NCBI GenBank assembly: GCA_010024875.1
Contig: RGFZ01000025.1
Location: forward strand, 1-36,955
DNA: 36,955 nt
Direction of reading: 5' to 3'
Source of the DNA: Oxalobacteraceae bacterium
GTDB taxonomy: Bacteria; Pseudomonadota; Gammaproteobacteria; Burkholderiales; Burkholderiaceae_D
Part shown: positions 1 to 9,354 of the stretch, in pieces
Numbering within the stretch: the first letter of the stretch is position 1
Layout of the letters: each line of letters starts with the position of its first letter
Translations under genes and position numbers: made by a program
Notes under the pieces: model-generated
Told to the model about the DNA's origin: nothing
Seen by the model: the letters and a program-made list of their open reading frames with translations, nothing else
Databases searched by the model: none

Positions 1-114
1 AAACTCTGCCATAATCGTGAACATTTGCCACGACTCGCTTGCCTTGCGCGAGGTCGCGCGCTCCACGTTAGTCAACTGCCGCAGCCGCGGCACCCGTTTC
101 CGGTCGCTTTCCAT

Positions 115-2707
115 ATGAATAAAACCCTGTTGCTGGTGGATGGTTCGAGTTATTTGTACCGAGCCTTTCATGCGATGCCCGATCTCCGCAATGCAGAGGG
201 TGCACCTACCGGGGCGATCTACGGCATGATCAACATGCTGCGCCGCTTGCGGCAGGACTATGCGGCAGCATACATGGCCTGCGTGTTCGACGCAAAAGGC
301 AAGACCTTCCGCGACGATCTCTACCCGGAGTACAAGGCGCACCGACCATCGATGCCTGAAGATCTCGCGCGCCAGATCGAGCCCATCCATGAGGTCGTGC
401 GTGCACTGGGCTGGCCCATCCTGATGGTCGAAGGCGTCGAGGCCGATGACGTGATTGGCACACTGGCGTCTGAGGCCACCGTGCATGGAATGTCGACGGT
501 GATTTCTACCGGCGACAAGGATCTCGCGCAGCTCGTCAATGAGCATGTGACGCTGGTGAACACCATGAGTAATGAGACGCTCGACCGTGACGGCGTGATT
601 GCTAAATTTGGCGTACCACCCGAGCGCATCGTTGATTACCTGACGCTGGTCGGCGATACCGTGGACAACGTGCCCGGCGTGGAGAAAGTCGGACCAAAGA
701 CGGCGGTGAAATGGCTGACGCAGTACCAGACACTCGATGGTGTGATGGCGCATGCGGCCGAGATCGGCGGCGTGGTCGGCAAGAATCTGCAAACGGCGCT
801 GGATTGGCTGCCGCAGGCGCGCGTGCTTGTCACGGTCAAATGCGATTGTGATCTCGTGCCTCACCTTGAATCGATCGAATCTACCCTGGCGGCGCGCGAG
901 GAGGACAAGGAAGCGCTGCGCGAATTCTTCACGAGGATGGGATTTCGGACCTGGCTGCGCGAACTGAGCGCCGAGAGGGCTGCAACGCCTGCTGTTGATG
1001 CTTCGGGGTCGCATGACACGAGCGCACCACAAGGTGCATTGTTCGCCGCTGATCCGCCGCCACCAACGCACTATGAGATGGTACTCTCTGACGCACAGCT
1101 CGATGCCTGGCTGGAACGTATCTGTGCGGCGTCCCTAACAGCCTTTGATACCGAAACGACGTCGCTGGATCCGATGCGCGCCGAGGTCGTCGGACTGTCG
1201 CTCAGCGTCGAGCCCGGCATCGCTGCCTATGTGCCGATGCAGCACCGTTATCCCGGCGCGCCTGAGCAGCTGTCGCGCGAGCATGTGCTGGGCAAGCTCA
1301 GGCACTGGCTGGAAGATCCCACATTCCCGAAGTTGGGACAACACCTGAAGTATGACGCGCATGTGCTGGCCAATCATGGTATCGCGCTGCGGGGTATTGT
1401 GCATGACACACTACTGCAGTCCTATGTGCTCGAATCGCATCGCAGCCACGATATGGACAGCCTGGCTCTGCGCTGGCTGAACAGGAAGACTATCAGCTAC
1501 GAAGACGTGTGCGGCAAAGGCGCGTCGCAGATTGGCTTTGACGAAGTCAGCATCGAGCGCGCGACCGAGTACGCCGCAGAGGACGCCGACATCACGCTGC
1601 AGTTGCATCGGGCGATGTGGCCCCGCGTCGAGTGAATTGGCAGGACTGCCGTTCAACCTGAATTCACCGAAGCAGCTCGGCGAGGTGCTGTTCCAGAAAC
1701 TCAAGCTACCGGTAGTAAAAAAAACGCCGAGCGGAACGCCCTCGACCGATGAAGAGGTATTGCAAAAGCTGGCCGAAGACTATCCGTTGCCCAAGCTCTT
1801 GCTGGATTACCGCAGTCTGTCAAAGCTGAAATCCACCTACACCGACAAGCTGCCGCGCATGGTGAACCCGTCGACGGGTCGTGTGCATACCAATTACGGT
1901 CAGGCGATTGCCGTGACCGGCCGGTTGTCATCGAACGATCCCAATTTGCAGAATATTCCCGTGCGTACGGCAGAGGGCAGGCGCATTCGCGAGGCTTTCA
2001 TCGCCTCACCCGGAAACGTGATTGTGTCCGCCGACTATTCGCAGATCGAGTTGCGCATCATGGCGCATTTGTCGGGTGATGAGGGCATGCTGCGCGCGTT
2101 TGCCGCGGGCGAGGATATTCACCGAGCAACCGCTTCCGAGATTTTCGGCGTACCACTGGCCGAGGTCAGCGGTGAGCAGCGCCGCTATGCGAAGGTGATC
2201 AATTTTGGTTTGATGTACGGTATGAGTGTCTTTGGACTTGCGGGGAATCTGGGCGTTGAGCGCGCAGCTGCGCAGATGTACATGGACAAATATTTTCAGC
2301 GCTTTGCGGGCGTCAGGCAGTTCATGGACGATGTGCGCCAGCAGGCAAAGTCTCAGGGTTTCGTCGAAACCGTGTTTGGCCGCCGCCTGTGGCTACCCGA
2401 GATCAATTCACCGAACGGGCCGCGCCGCCAGGCGGCAGAGCGGGCAGCGATCAATGCGCCGATGCAGGGCACGGCAGCCGACCTGATCAAGCTGGCGATG
2501 ATCGCGGTGCAGGGCTGGCTTGATGTGCACCAGCTGGCATCTCGCATGGTGATGCAGGTGCATGATGAACTGGTGCTCGAGGTGCCGGACAATGAACTAT
2601 CCCTCGTCAAGCAAGAGCTGCCATCGCTGATGGCCGGCGTCGCGCAGCTGAAAGTGCCGCTGGTCGCTGAGGTGGGCGCGGGCAGCAACTGGGAAGAGGC
2701 TCACTGA
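115..2707 (+). pseudogene. polA: DNA polymerase I, disrupted by an internal deletion with frameshift
   Basis: Pol I fills gaps and removes RNA primers during replication and excision repair. The first frame (115 to stop 1635) carries the 5'-3' exonuclease domain and then the 3'-5' proofreading domain, with DTE at residues 345-347 and YAAED ending at D490. The second frame (about 1634-2707) carries the polymerase domain, with motif A DYSQIELR and the VHDEL motif. At about 1627-1640 the sequence passes from MWPRVE directly to ELAGLPFNL. From recalled family sequences, about 54 codons are missing, spanning the linker and start of the thumb, and the missing length is 2 modulo 3, so the frame changes. 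A simple one-base error or programmed slippage would not remove these residues. ATG 115 is chosen because MNKTLLLVDGSSYLYRAF is the usual Pol I start; the open frame back to 25 has no family similarity. No clear ribosome binding site is visible. Identity is certain; whether the lesion is real or an assembly fault is not. Confidence 0.9.
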
Positions 2708-2741
2708 GGGCGCGCTCAGATCTCAATTTTTGGAGGTGTGA

Positions 2742-3626
2742 ATGGATAACATGAGAGCAGACCTCGACAGTCTGAACCCTTCAGTCGACTGGGGTTCGGG
2801 GGACCGACGGGATTTTCTTCGTGCGGCATTGGGTACCGGCTTTGCTGCCGCCGTGCTGCCGGTGATGGCACAGACTATGATACGCACCGACATCGATGGG
2901 TTGCTGGCCGGTGAAGTGATGATACGCTCTGGCGATCTGGATATGCGTGCCTACCGCGCGCAGCCTGAGGGCAAATCGCAGCTACCCGTGGTACTGGTGG
3001 TGTCCGAGATATTTGGCGTTCATGAGCATATCGCCGATATCGCACGGCGCTTTGCCAAGCTCGGCTACCTGGCGATTGCGCCAGAGCTGTTCCAGCGTCA
3101 GGGCGATCCGCGTCAGTATGAATCCATTCCTGATCTCATCAGCAAGGTGGTCTCGAAAGCGCCGGACGAACAGGTGATGCGCGATCTTGATGCCTGTGTC
3201 GCGTGGGCGGGTCGCCATCAGGGCGATACGCAACAACTTGGCGTCACCGGATTTTGCTGGGGCGGACGCATCACTTGGCTGTATGCCGCTCACAATCCGC
3301 GTGTGAAGGCGGCAGTGGCCTGGTATGGCAAAGTCGTTCAGGACAAGACACCGCTGCAGCCGCAGAACCCCATTGACATGGCGGCCAGCCTGCGTGTGCC
3401 TGTGCTCGGACTGTATGGCGGCAAGGACGCCGGCATTCCGCTGGAGGGTGTCGATCGGATGCGCGATGCGCTGTCCCGGGGGAAAAGCGGATCCGAGATC
3501 GTCGTGTATCCTGACGCAGGACATGCATTTCATGCGGACTATCGTCCCAGCTATCGCGAGACTGAGGCGAGGGACGGCTGGCGTCGATGTGTAGACTGGA
3601 TGCGCAGGCATGGCGTCAGCGCCTGA
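2742..3626 (+). CDS. Tat-exported dienelactone hydrolase family protein
   Basis: This is an alpha/beta hydrolase of the dienelactone hydrolase family (294 aa), a group that opens lactone rings such as 4-carboxymethylenebutenolide; the substrate here is unknown. The triad is visible as Cys172 in GFCWGG, Asp229 in GGKDAG and His261 in DAGHAFH. The N-terminus carries a twin-arginine signal, RRDFLRAALGTGFAAAVLP followed by an Ala-Gln cleavage-like site, so the folded enzyme is expected in the periplasm. The start at 2742 is supported by GGAGG about 7 nt upstream. It follows polA by 34 nt on the same strand and could be read from the same transcript. No ring-cleavage genes adjoin it, so a role in chlorocatechol breakdown cannot be inferred. 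The family call is firm; the substrate is open. Confidence 0.85.
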   Translation: MDNMRADLDSLNPSVDWGSGDRRDFLRAALGTGFAAAVLPVMAQTMIRTDIDGLLAGEVMIRSGDLDMRAYRAQPEGKSQLPVVLVVSEIFGVHEHIADIARRFAKLGYLAIAPELFQRQGDPRQYESIPDLISKVVSKAPDEQVMRDLDACVAWAGRHQGDTQQLGVTGFCWGGRITWLYAAHNPRVKAAVAWYGKVVQDKTPLQPQNPIDMAASLRVPVLGLYGGKDAGIPLEGVDRMRDALSRGKSGSEIVVYPDAGHAFHADYRPSYRETEARDGWRRCVDWMRRHGVSA

Positions 3627-3715
3627 GCAGTGAGCCAATGAAAAGTCGCTGGCCGCCGTACAATGCCGGTGCGCGATGAGGGCGCCGTGAAAGCATGACG
3701 AGACACCAAAAAACA

Positions 3716-5137
3716 ATGTCAAATAAGGCTGCAAAATTTCTGATGATGGGCGGTGCCTTTGCGCTGCTCGCCGGCGTGCTTAGTCCCGCTTTTACCGAGA
3801 CGGCGCCAGCGCCAGCGGGTACTGCACTCCCGCACATGGCGTATCTGCAGCCCGTGCCCGACCTTCAGGATGCGCAAAAGAGGTCATTCCGCGCCGGAGA
3901 AAAGGTCTTCAACACGCTCTGGATTGCAGTACCTGAAGATCAGATCTCGAAATGGTGGGATCTTTCCCAGCCGGGCCCCGGCGGCAGCGAGTGGGGACTG
4001 GGGCCGACGTTTCTTGCGCAGTCTTGCGTGTCTTGCCACATACAGGCAGGGCGAGGACGCACCAATGATGCCGGCGGCGGCCCGGTGTTCATGCAGTCGC
4101 TGCGCCTGTCGGTTCCTGGCGCAGGCCCGCACGGCGGCCCGAATCCCGAGCCGAAGTATGGCTTGCAGATCCAGAGCTTTGATACCTCTCAGCGCGAAGG
4201 CGTGAAGTTCGGCGAAGGCGAAGTGCATATCGACTGGAAAACCAGCAGTTTCGCTTTCCCGGATGGCTCGGCTATTGAGTTGCGCAAGCCCGTCGTTCGT
4301 CTGGAGAAGCTCGGCTTTGGGCCGCTCGCACAGGATGTCATGACGTCGCTGAGAAATTCCCAGGCGATTTTCGGGCTGGGCTATCTGGAAGCGGTCAGTG
4401 AGTCCGATATCTTGGCACTTGCTGAATGGCAGAAATCGCAAGGATTGAATGGTCGGCCAAATTATGTGCGTGACGATGTCAATGACAAGATGTCGATCGG
4501 TCGTTTTGGCTGGAAGGCGAATCAGCCTAACCTCAGGCAGCAGCTGGCCTCAGCTTTTCTGGGCGATATAGGTACGACCTCAGCCATTTATCCGACGCAG
4601 AACTGTACGTCGGTACAAAAGGACTGCCTTGAAGCCAAGCACAGCGGCAAACCCGAGCTGCGCGAGGAATTGTGGGACTCGCTGACATTCTGGGTCAGCG
4701 CGCTCGATGCGCCTGCGCCGCGCGACCGGGACCAGCCAGCCGTCATTCGGGGCGAGAAGCTGTTCGCTGCAGCGAAATGTGCTCAGTGCCACGTGGCTGA
4801 ACTGAAGACCGGGAAATCCACGCCGATTCCTCAGCTGGCTGGCAAGACGATTCGTCCGTACACCGATCTGCTGCTGCATGACATGGGCCCGGAGCTGGCG
4901 GATGGCCGGCCCGATTTCAAAGCCGGCGGCCGCGACTGGCGCACGCCGCCACTGTGGGGCATTGGCCTGTCAAAACAAGTGAATGGCAGTACGAATCTTT
5001 TGCATGATGGCCGCGCGCGCAATCTTCTGGAGGCGATCGTCTGGCACGGCGGCGAGGCCGAGCCGTCGCGTAAATTGTTCGTGAAGTTATCGAAAGAAGA
5101 GCGCGGGGATCTGATCGCTTTTCTGAATTCCCTCTGA
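3716..5137 (+). CDS. Di-heme c-type cytochrome oxidoreductase (DUF1111 'thiol oxidoreductase' type)
   Basis: This is a periplasmic c-type cytochrome of 473 aa from the start used here. Two heme-binding CXXCH motifs are visible: CVSCH at residues 104-108 and CAQCH at 355-359, with a long insert between them as in the di-heme, MauG/peroxidase-related DUF1111 proteins. The C-terminal part (RTPPLWGIGLS, LLHDGRARNLLEAIVWHGGEA) matches this family closely. The N-terminus has a Sec signal with a hydrophobic core FLMMGGAFALLAGVL. I chose the second methionine (3716) over 3695 because it puts the usual short charged stretch before that core; neither start has a convincing ribosome binding site. In other bacteria such genes often sit beside imelysin-type iron-uptake genes. 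Here the neighbour is a ZIP transporter, so a link to metal uptake is possible but is inference. Confidence 0.82.
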   Translation: MSNKAAKFLMMGGAFALLAGVLSPAFTETAPAPAGTALPHMAYLQPVPDLQDAQKRSFRAGEKVFNTLWIAVPEDQISKWWDLSQPGPGGSEWGLGPTFLAQSCVSCHIQAGRGRTNDAGGGPVFMQSLRLSVPGAGPHGGPNPEPKYGLQIQSFDTSQREGVKFGEGEVHIDWKTSSFAFPDGSAIELRKPVVRLEKLGFGPLAQDVMTSLRNSQAIFGLGYLEAVSESDILALAEWQKSQGLNGRPNYVRDDVNDKMSIGRFGWKANQPNLRQQLASAFLGDIGTTSAIYPTQNCTSVQKDCLEAKHSGKPELREELWDSLTFWVSALDAPAPRDRDQPAVIRGEKLFAAAKCAQCHVAELKTGKSTPIPQLAGKTIRPYTDLLLHDMGPELADGRPDFKAGGRDWRTPPLWGIGLSKQVNGSTNLLHDGRARNLLEAIVWHGGEAEPSRKLFVKLSKEERGDLIAFLNSL

Positions 5138-5273
5138 CGCGACCAACGGATCGCGCGCCAACGCGGGTTTAGTCATTCGACGAATTGCTCCAACTGCCGC
5201 AGCTGTGGTCTAATCGCTGCCGTTAATCGTCTGCCAATACCGGGACTGAAAAATCGATACCCTGCCTTACATC

Positions 5274-6032
5274 TTGCTGGCCACCCTGCTCGGTGGCGTC
5301 ATCAGCATATCTGCTGCCGCATTCCTGTCGTATGGCTTTTTGTCGCGCATCGTGGAGCGAATGGTCAGTCTGTCGGTGGGTATCCTGCTATCGACGTCGC
5401 TATTACATGCGCTGCCGGAAGCCTTCGAATCCGAAGCGAATATCCATGCGCTGTTCGCGACGCTGCTCGCCGGCTTGCTGGGATTTTTCCTGCTTGAGAA
5501 ATTCGCAATTCTTCGGCATTCGCATCATTATGAAGGCGATGGTCACGATCATGAGCATGGGCATGATGCACATGAAGCAGGACAATCCGGCTGGATGATT
5601 CTTGTCGGTGATGGTCTACACAATTTCACCGATGGCATACTGATTGCGGCGGCTTTCCTCGCAGACTTCAAGCTCGGCGTGATCACCACGCTGGCCATCA
5701 CGGCGCATGAGATACCACAGGAGATCGGCGACTTCATCGTGCTGCTCAACGCTGGGCTGAGCAAGGCGCGCGCGTACACCTACAACCTGATTTGCAGCCT
5801 GATGGCGGTACTCGGCGGGCTGGTCGGTTATTACGCGTTGGGCAGCGGCATGCACCTGATTCCTTATGTGCTGGTGCTTGCCTCCTCAGGCTTCATTTAT
5901 ATCGCGGTCAGTGACCTGATGCCGCAAATGCAGCGCCGGGCGACGCTGCGCGAATCAGTACCGCAGTTTGTACTGATTGCGTTGGGTGTTGGCATTGTGC
6001 TGGTGCTCACCCACCGTTTTCATATTCACTGA
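5274..6032 (+). CDS. ZIP family divalent metal transporter
   Basis: This is an inner-membrane transporter of the ZIP (zinc/iron permease) family, about 252 aa with roughly eight hydrophobic segments. Family hallmarks are the His-rich cytoplasmic loop (HSHHYEGDGHDHEHGHDAH) and the metal-path helices DGLHNFTDGILIAAAF and AITAHEIPQEIGDFIVLL, whose HxxxD and HExPxExGD patterns provide metal ligands. The expected substrate is Zn(II) or a related ion. The start is uncertain. No ATG or GTG begins the conserved N-terminus; TTG 5274 is used here, CTG 5262 is possible, and the frame closes at TGA 5247. The family usually has a few residues before LPYILLATLLGG, so a non-standard start or a base error near 5253 (atcgat for atggat) would explain it. 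The gene converges on sseA, with 6 nt between their stops. Confidence 0.87.
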   Translation: MLATLLGGVISISAAAFLSYGFLSRIVERMVSLSVGILLSTSLLHALPEAFESEANIHALFATLLAGLLGFFLLEKFAILRHSHHYEGDGHDHEHGHDAHEAGQSGWMILVGDGLHNFTDGILIAAAFLADFKLGVITTLAITAHEIPQEIGDFIVLLNAGLSKARAYTYNLICSLMAVLGGLVGYYALGSGMHLIPYVLVLASSGFIYIAVSDLMPQMQRRATLRESVPQFVLIALGVGIVLVLTHRFHIH

Positions 6033-6038
6033 GCCAGC

Positions 6039-6893
6039 TCAGGCGCCTGTCGCCACGGGTCGCGACTTGTCGCTCGACCATTCGCTCCAAGAACCCGGGT
6101 ACAGCGATGCGCCACTCAATCCGGCGATTTCCATGGCCAGTGCATTGTGACAGGCTGAGATGCCCGATCCGCATTGCAGAATCGTTGATTGCGGGCTGCT
6201 GATCAGTGCACTGAAATCGCTCCGAAGCGTTTCAGCTGCCTTGAATTTTCCGTCATCCAGCAGGTTGTCCTTGAAGCAGCGGTTCTTCGCGTCCGGTATA
6301 TGTCCAGCGACTGGATCAATGGTTTCGTTCTCACCGCGAAAGCGATCGGCCGCACGTGCATCAAGCACGGTATGTTTTTTTGTCGATAGATTGCTCATCA
6401 CGTCAGCCGCACTGACCGTGGGCGCTAGCGACGCCTGCAAAGTGACACTGCCACGCGGACGTGAAGGTACCTCGGTGCTCAACGCGCCGCCACCGGCAAG
6501 CCATGCGGCCAACCCGCCGTCCAGTACGGCAACGTTGGCATGTCCTACCCAGCGCAGCATCCACCACAAACGTGCGGCGAACATGCCGCCGTGCGCATCA
6601 TAGGCAATGACCTGTGAATTCGGGTAGACACCCCAGTCACGCAGCGTTTCGATGAAGCGGGTCTGCGCGGGCAGCGGATGCCGGCCGCGAAACTCGCCAT
6701 TCGGGCCGGGCGATTTGTCGGAGAGTGCTGTATCGGCATCCGCATGCTGCGCGCCCGGTATGTGTCCCGCGGCGAAAGCTTGTGCACCCGCATGGGTATC
6801 CGTGAGCTCTGCCCGGCAATCGAGAATCACGAAAGCGGGGTTGCTAATGTGCTGTTTCAGCTCGGTCGCGGTGATCAGCGTGGTGTACGGCAT
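6039..6893 (-). CDS. sseA: 3-mercaptopyruvate sulfurtransferase
   Basis: This two-domain rhodanese-fold enzyme (284 aa) moves sulfur from 3-mercaptopyruvate to thiol acceptors or cyanide, in the cytoplasm. The N-terminal domain shows the inactive-rhodanese landmarks (LDCRAELTD, GHIPGAQHADAD, YDAHGGMFAARLWWMLRW). The C-terminal domain carries the catalytic Cys241 in CGSGISA. A CGSG(V/I)(T/S)A loop marks mercaptopyruvate enzymes, whereas thiosulfate sulfurtransferases have CRKGVT, so the substrate call rests on this loop. The start is supported by AGGAGG about 9 nt upstream. It is the last gene of a minus-strand run (Rieske oxygenase, EamA transporter, sseA), with a 92-nt gap before it, so it may also have its own promoter. 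Length matches the family. Confidence 0.9.
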   Translation of the reverse strand: MPYTTLITATELKQHISNPAFVILDCRAELTDTHAGAQAFAAGHIPGAQHADADTALSDKSPGPNGEFRGRHPLPAQTRFIETLRDWGVYPNSQVIAYDAHGGMFAARLWWMLRWVGHANVAVLDGGLAAWLAGGGALSTEVPSRPRGSVTLQASLAPTVSAADVMSNLSTKKHTVLDARAADRFRGENETIDPVAGHIPDAKNRCFKDNLLDDGKFKAAETLRSDFSALISSPQSTILQCGSGISACHNALAMEIAGLSGASLYPGSWSEWSSDKSRPVATGA

Positions 6894-6985
6894 TCGAGGT
6901 CTCCTCCTTGTGGCACGACATGCCGTGACCTGCTCTGGCGTGCTCTGCGGTTTTGATTGTCCTGCGATGCAGCACGAAAGGGTTA

Positions 6986-7882
6986 TCAGATTTTTCTGGG
7001 CGTGCTGCTGCGCGCATTATAGAAGGTTGCGACCACGCCGCTGGCAAGAATGATCGCAATGCCCAGCCAGCCATACAGATCGATGCGGTCCCCCCAGATC
7101 AGAATGCCCCAGACACTGGAAAAGACGATGCCCGAATACTGCAAGTTGGCCGTCACCAGCATCGCGCCAAGACGATAGGCCCGAGTCATCGCGATCTGTG
7201 CGATTGTGGCGGTGACGCCGATCGCAATCAGCAGGAGCATGTCATAAGACGACAACGAGTGCAGTAGCCGTATCTGTCCGGTATCGAGATAGCTGTCGAT
7301 CAGTCCTGAGAGCATGCCACCGATCGCGCCGGCGGCTGAGAAGTAAAAGACCACGCGATACTCGGGTTCGCCAAGTTGTCCTAGCTTGCGCACCTGAAGA
7401 TAAGCAAATGCGGAGACGATGCCGGAAGTGAGTGCGACGAGGCCGCCCAGCCACTGCTCGGCATGGATCGTTGGCTTCAACAGTAGCGCTACACCGACGA
7501 AGCTCGTGAGAATGGCGACGGCAAGTCCCCATTCGAAGCGTCTTTGTTTATGCCACCAGCCAAGCGTAAACACGATCGCCGCGATCCATATCGGCGCCAT
7601 GTAATTGAGTGTCATTGCGGTGGCCAGCGGCAGTCGGGGAAAAGAGAAGAACCACAGCCAGAGCGCGGTGACGCCGACGAAACCTCGCCATGCGTGATGC
7701 CAGGGGAAATCAGTGCGCAGCGGCAGACCACGCAAGTGTGCCAAGGCAAACATCATCACCATGCCGGTGGCGCCACGGCACATGACGATTTCAGAGGTGG
7801 AGGAGGTGGCTGACGCCAGCTTCACGCACACCCCCATCAGGGAAAACATGAAGCTGGCAAAGAGCATCCATAGAGATTGCAT
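6986..7882 (-). CDS. EamA/DMT family transporter
   Basis: This is an inner-membrane permease of the drug/metabolite transporter superfamily (298 aa). The protein is almost entirely hydrophobic and divides into two EamA repeats of about five helices each. The first repeat begins LWMLFASFMFSLMGVCVK and the second begins near WLGGLVALTSGIVSAFAY. Each repeat ends in the usual pattern (YMAPIWIAAIVFTLGWW and LQYSGIVFSSVWGILIWGD). The substrate cannot be read from sequence; related proteins export amino acids, nucleosides or small metabolites. It starts 38 nt after the Rieske oxygenase stop on the same strand, so the two are probably co-transcribed. A product-export role next to the oxygenase is only a guess. 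Confidence 0.87.
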   Translation of the reverse strand: MQSLWMLFASFMFSLMGVCVKLASATSSTSEIVMCRGATGMVMMFALAHLRGLPLRTDFPWHHAWRGFVGVTALWLWFFSFPRLPLATAMTLNYMAPIWIAAIVFTLGWWHKQRRFEWGLAVAILTSFVGVALLLKPTIHAEQWLGGLVALTSGIVSAFAYLQVRKLGQLGEPEYRVVFYFSAAGAIGGMLSGLIDSYLDTGQIRLLHSLSSYDMLLLIAIGVTATIAQIAMTRAYRLGAMLVTANLQYSGIVFSSVWGILIWGDRIDLYGWLGIAIILASGVVATFYNARSSTPRKI

Positions 7883-7920
7883 GCCGGAGTTCCCGGCTCA
7901 GTCAGACAGCGCTGTGTAGG

Positions 7921-9021
7921 TCACAGCGCAATCTTGCTGCGGTACCACTCGTGGAAATGTTGCATCCCATCTTCCATCGGCGACTGATATGGACCGATTT
8001 CATTCACGCCGCGATCGAGCAATATGCGACGGCCGGCGTCCATGCGAAGCGCGATCTCGTCATCTTCGGCACAGGTCTCCATATAGGCGGCCCGCTCAGC
8101 ATCGACGAAGCCACGCTCGAATAGCACAATGTCTTCCGGGTAGTAGAACTCCACTACGTTAGTCGTTTTTTGCGGGCCTTTTGGCCACAGCGTAGACACC
8201 ACGAGTACATGCGGGTACCACTCGACCATGATGTTCGGGTAGATGGTCAGCCAGATCGCGCCATAGGGTGGCACCTCTCCGCCGCGATAGCGGAGTACTT
8301 CGTCGTGCCACTTCTGATAAACCGGCGAGCCGGATTTTTTCAGTGCCGAATTCACGCCAACAGTCTGCACGCTGTAGCCTTCGCCCATGTCCCAGCGCAG
8401 ATCGTTACAGGTGACGAAGTTGCCCAAGCCGGGGTGGAAGGGCTCGACGTGATAGTCCTCGAGATAGACCTCGATGAAGGTCTTCCAATTGTAATCGCAC
8501 TCGTGGGTCTCAACGTGGTCTAGCATGTAGCCGCTGAAGTTGAGGTCTTTGGTGACACTCAGATTTTTCAGCATCGCAGGGACATCCACGCCATTGTCAT
8601 CGAATAGCAGACCATTCCATCGCTGCAGCCCAAAGCGGGTAAGGTTCAGGCAAGGGGTTTCACCGAAATGCGGCGCGCCGATCAGTTCACCTTTGAGGTC
8701 ATAGGTCCAGCGGTGCAGCGGGCAGACAATATTCGATGCGTTGCCCCGCCCGGTGAGCATCTTGGCCTGGCGGTGTCGGCAGACATTGGAAATGAGTTCG
8801 ATGCCCTCTGCGCCACGGGTAAGCAGTCGGCCATCGTTTTCCCAAGGCAGTGACGCATAGTCGCCGGCATTCGGCACCATGAGTTCATGACCGACATATT
8901 GCGGCCCTTGTCGGAACAGTTGCGATATTTCTTTGTTCAGCAGCGCATCATCAAAATACACGCTGACTGGAAGTTGCGCGTTGGATCGCGCGAGTCTTGA
9001 GAGACTGGCCAGATCGGACAT
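7921..9021 (-). CDS. Rieske non-heme iron oxygenase, alpha (catalytic) subunit
   Basis: This 366-residue protein has the two-domain layout of ring-hydroxylating oxygenase large subunits. The N-terminal [2Fe-2S] Rieske domain has Cys81-x-His83 (CRHRQ) and Cys100-x2-His103 (CPLHR). The C-terminal catalytic domain has the mononuclear iron site: His191 in EDYHVEPFH, His196 in FHPG, and a carboxylate probably at Asp320/Asp321. Such enzymes insert oxygen into aromatics, or demethylate small amines, using electrons from a separate reductase; no reductase or beta subunit gene lies nearby. ATG 9021 is chosen because a GGGG-rich ribosome binding site precedes it, while the frame further upstream offers only TTG. 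It is divergent from xseB-ispA-dxs, an arrangement I recall from several Burkholderiales, which suggests a conserved housekeeping or detoxifying role. The substrate is unknown. Confidence 0.87.
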   Translation of the reverse strand: MSDLASLSRLARSNAQLPVSVYFDDALLNKEISQLFRQGPQYVGHELMVPNAGDYASLPWENDGRLLTRGAEGIELISNVCRHRQAKMLTGRGNASNIVCPLHRWTYDLKGELIGAPHFGETPCLNLTRFGLQRWNGLLFDDNGVDVPAMLKNLSVTKDLNFSGYMLDHVETHECDYNWKTFIEVYLEDYHVEPFHPGLGNFVTCNDLRWDMGEGYSVQTVGVNSALKKSGSPVYQKWHDEVLRYRGGEVPPYGAIWLTIYPNIMVEWYPHVLVVSTLWPKGPQKTTNVVEFYYPEDIVLFERGFVDAERAAYMETCAEDDEIALRMDAGRRILLDRGVNEIGPYQSPMEDGMQHFHEWYRSKIAL

Positions 9022-9119
9022 CCCCACCCCCAAATTAATTTGCACCAACCTAAGAGAGAAAGAATCCGCAAATACCTATTCGATCGAAATGGAACAGTGA
9101 TTTTTTGGACGAGCGCGGG

Positions 9120-9125
9120 ATTATA
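9120..9125 (-). promoter_or_regulatory. Putative -10 element for the Rieske oxygenase run
   Basis: The minus strand reads TATAAT, a perfect sigma-70 -10 hexamer, about 95 nt upstream of the oxygenase ATG. No good -35 hexamer lies 16-18 nt further upstream. The hexamer sits inside the short imperfect palindrome GGGATTATACCC (plus strand), which could be an operator. Both points are pattern readings only. Confidence 0.42.
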
Positions 9126-9354
9126 CCCAGACCCTTGTGATACGGACACGGTAGTTGACTTGAAAATCCGGCATTGTTTGGCAATAAGACAGCGATCAAG
9201 CGGCGAAGGTGCCGCAGCGCTGTGATCACAGCAAAGCGAGTGCCTACGGTAAAACCCTTAAAAAGTACGTCAGCTCGCCCAAAAACAGAATAGAAATGCT
9301 TTTTTGATAAAAATGTGATGCCTGAACAGGCGCCTGGTGTATAAGTAAGACAAG

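Noticed and set aside
1600-1660. Programmed frameshift in polA
   Set aside because: A programmed shift would keep all conserved residues, but a block of about 54 is missing. The site has no slippery heptamer followed by a structure that I can see.
2982-3734. Long open frame (250 codons) on the minus strand opposite the dienelactone hydrolase gene
   Set aside because: It lies wholly opposite a gene with an intact catalytic triad and family-typical length; its translation has no recognisable domain and there is no ribosome binding site.
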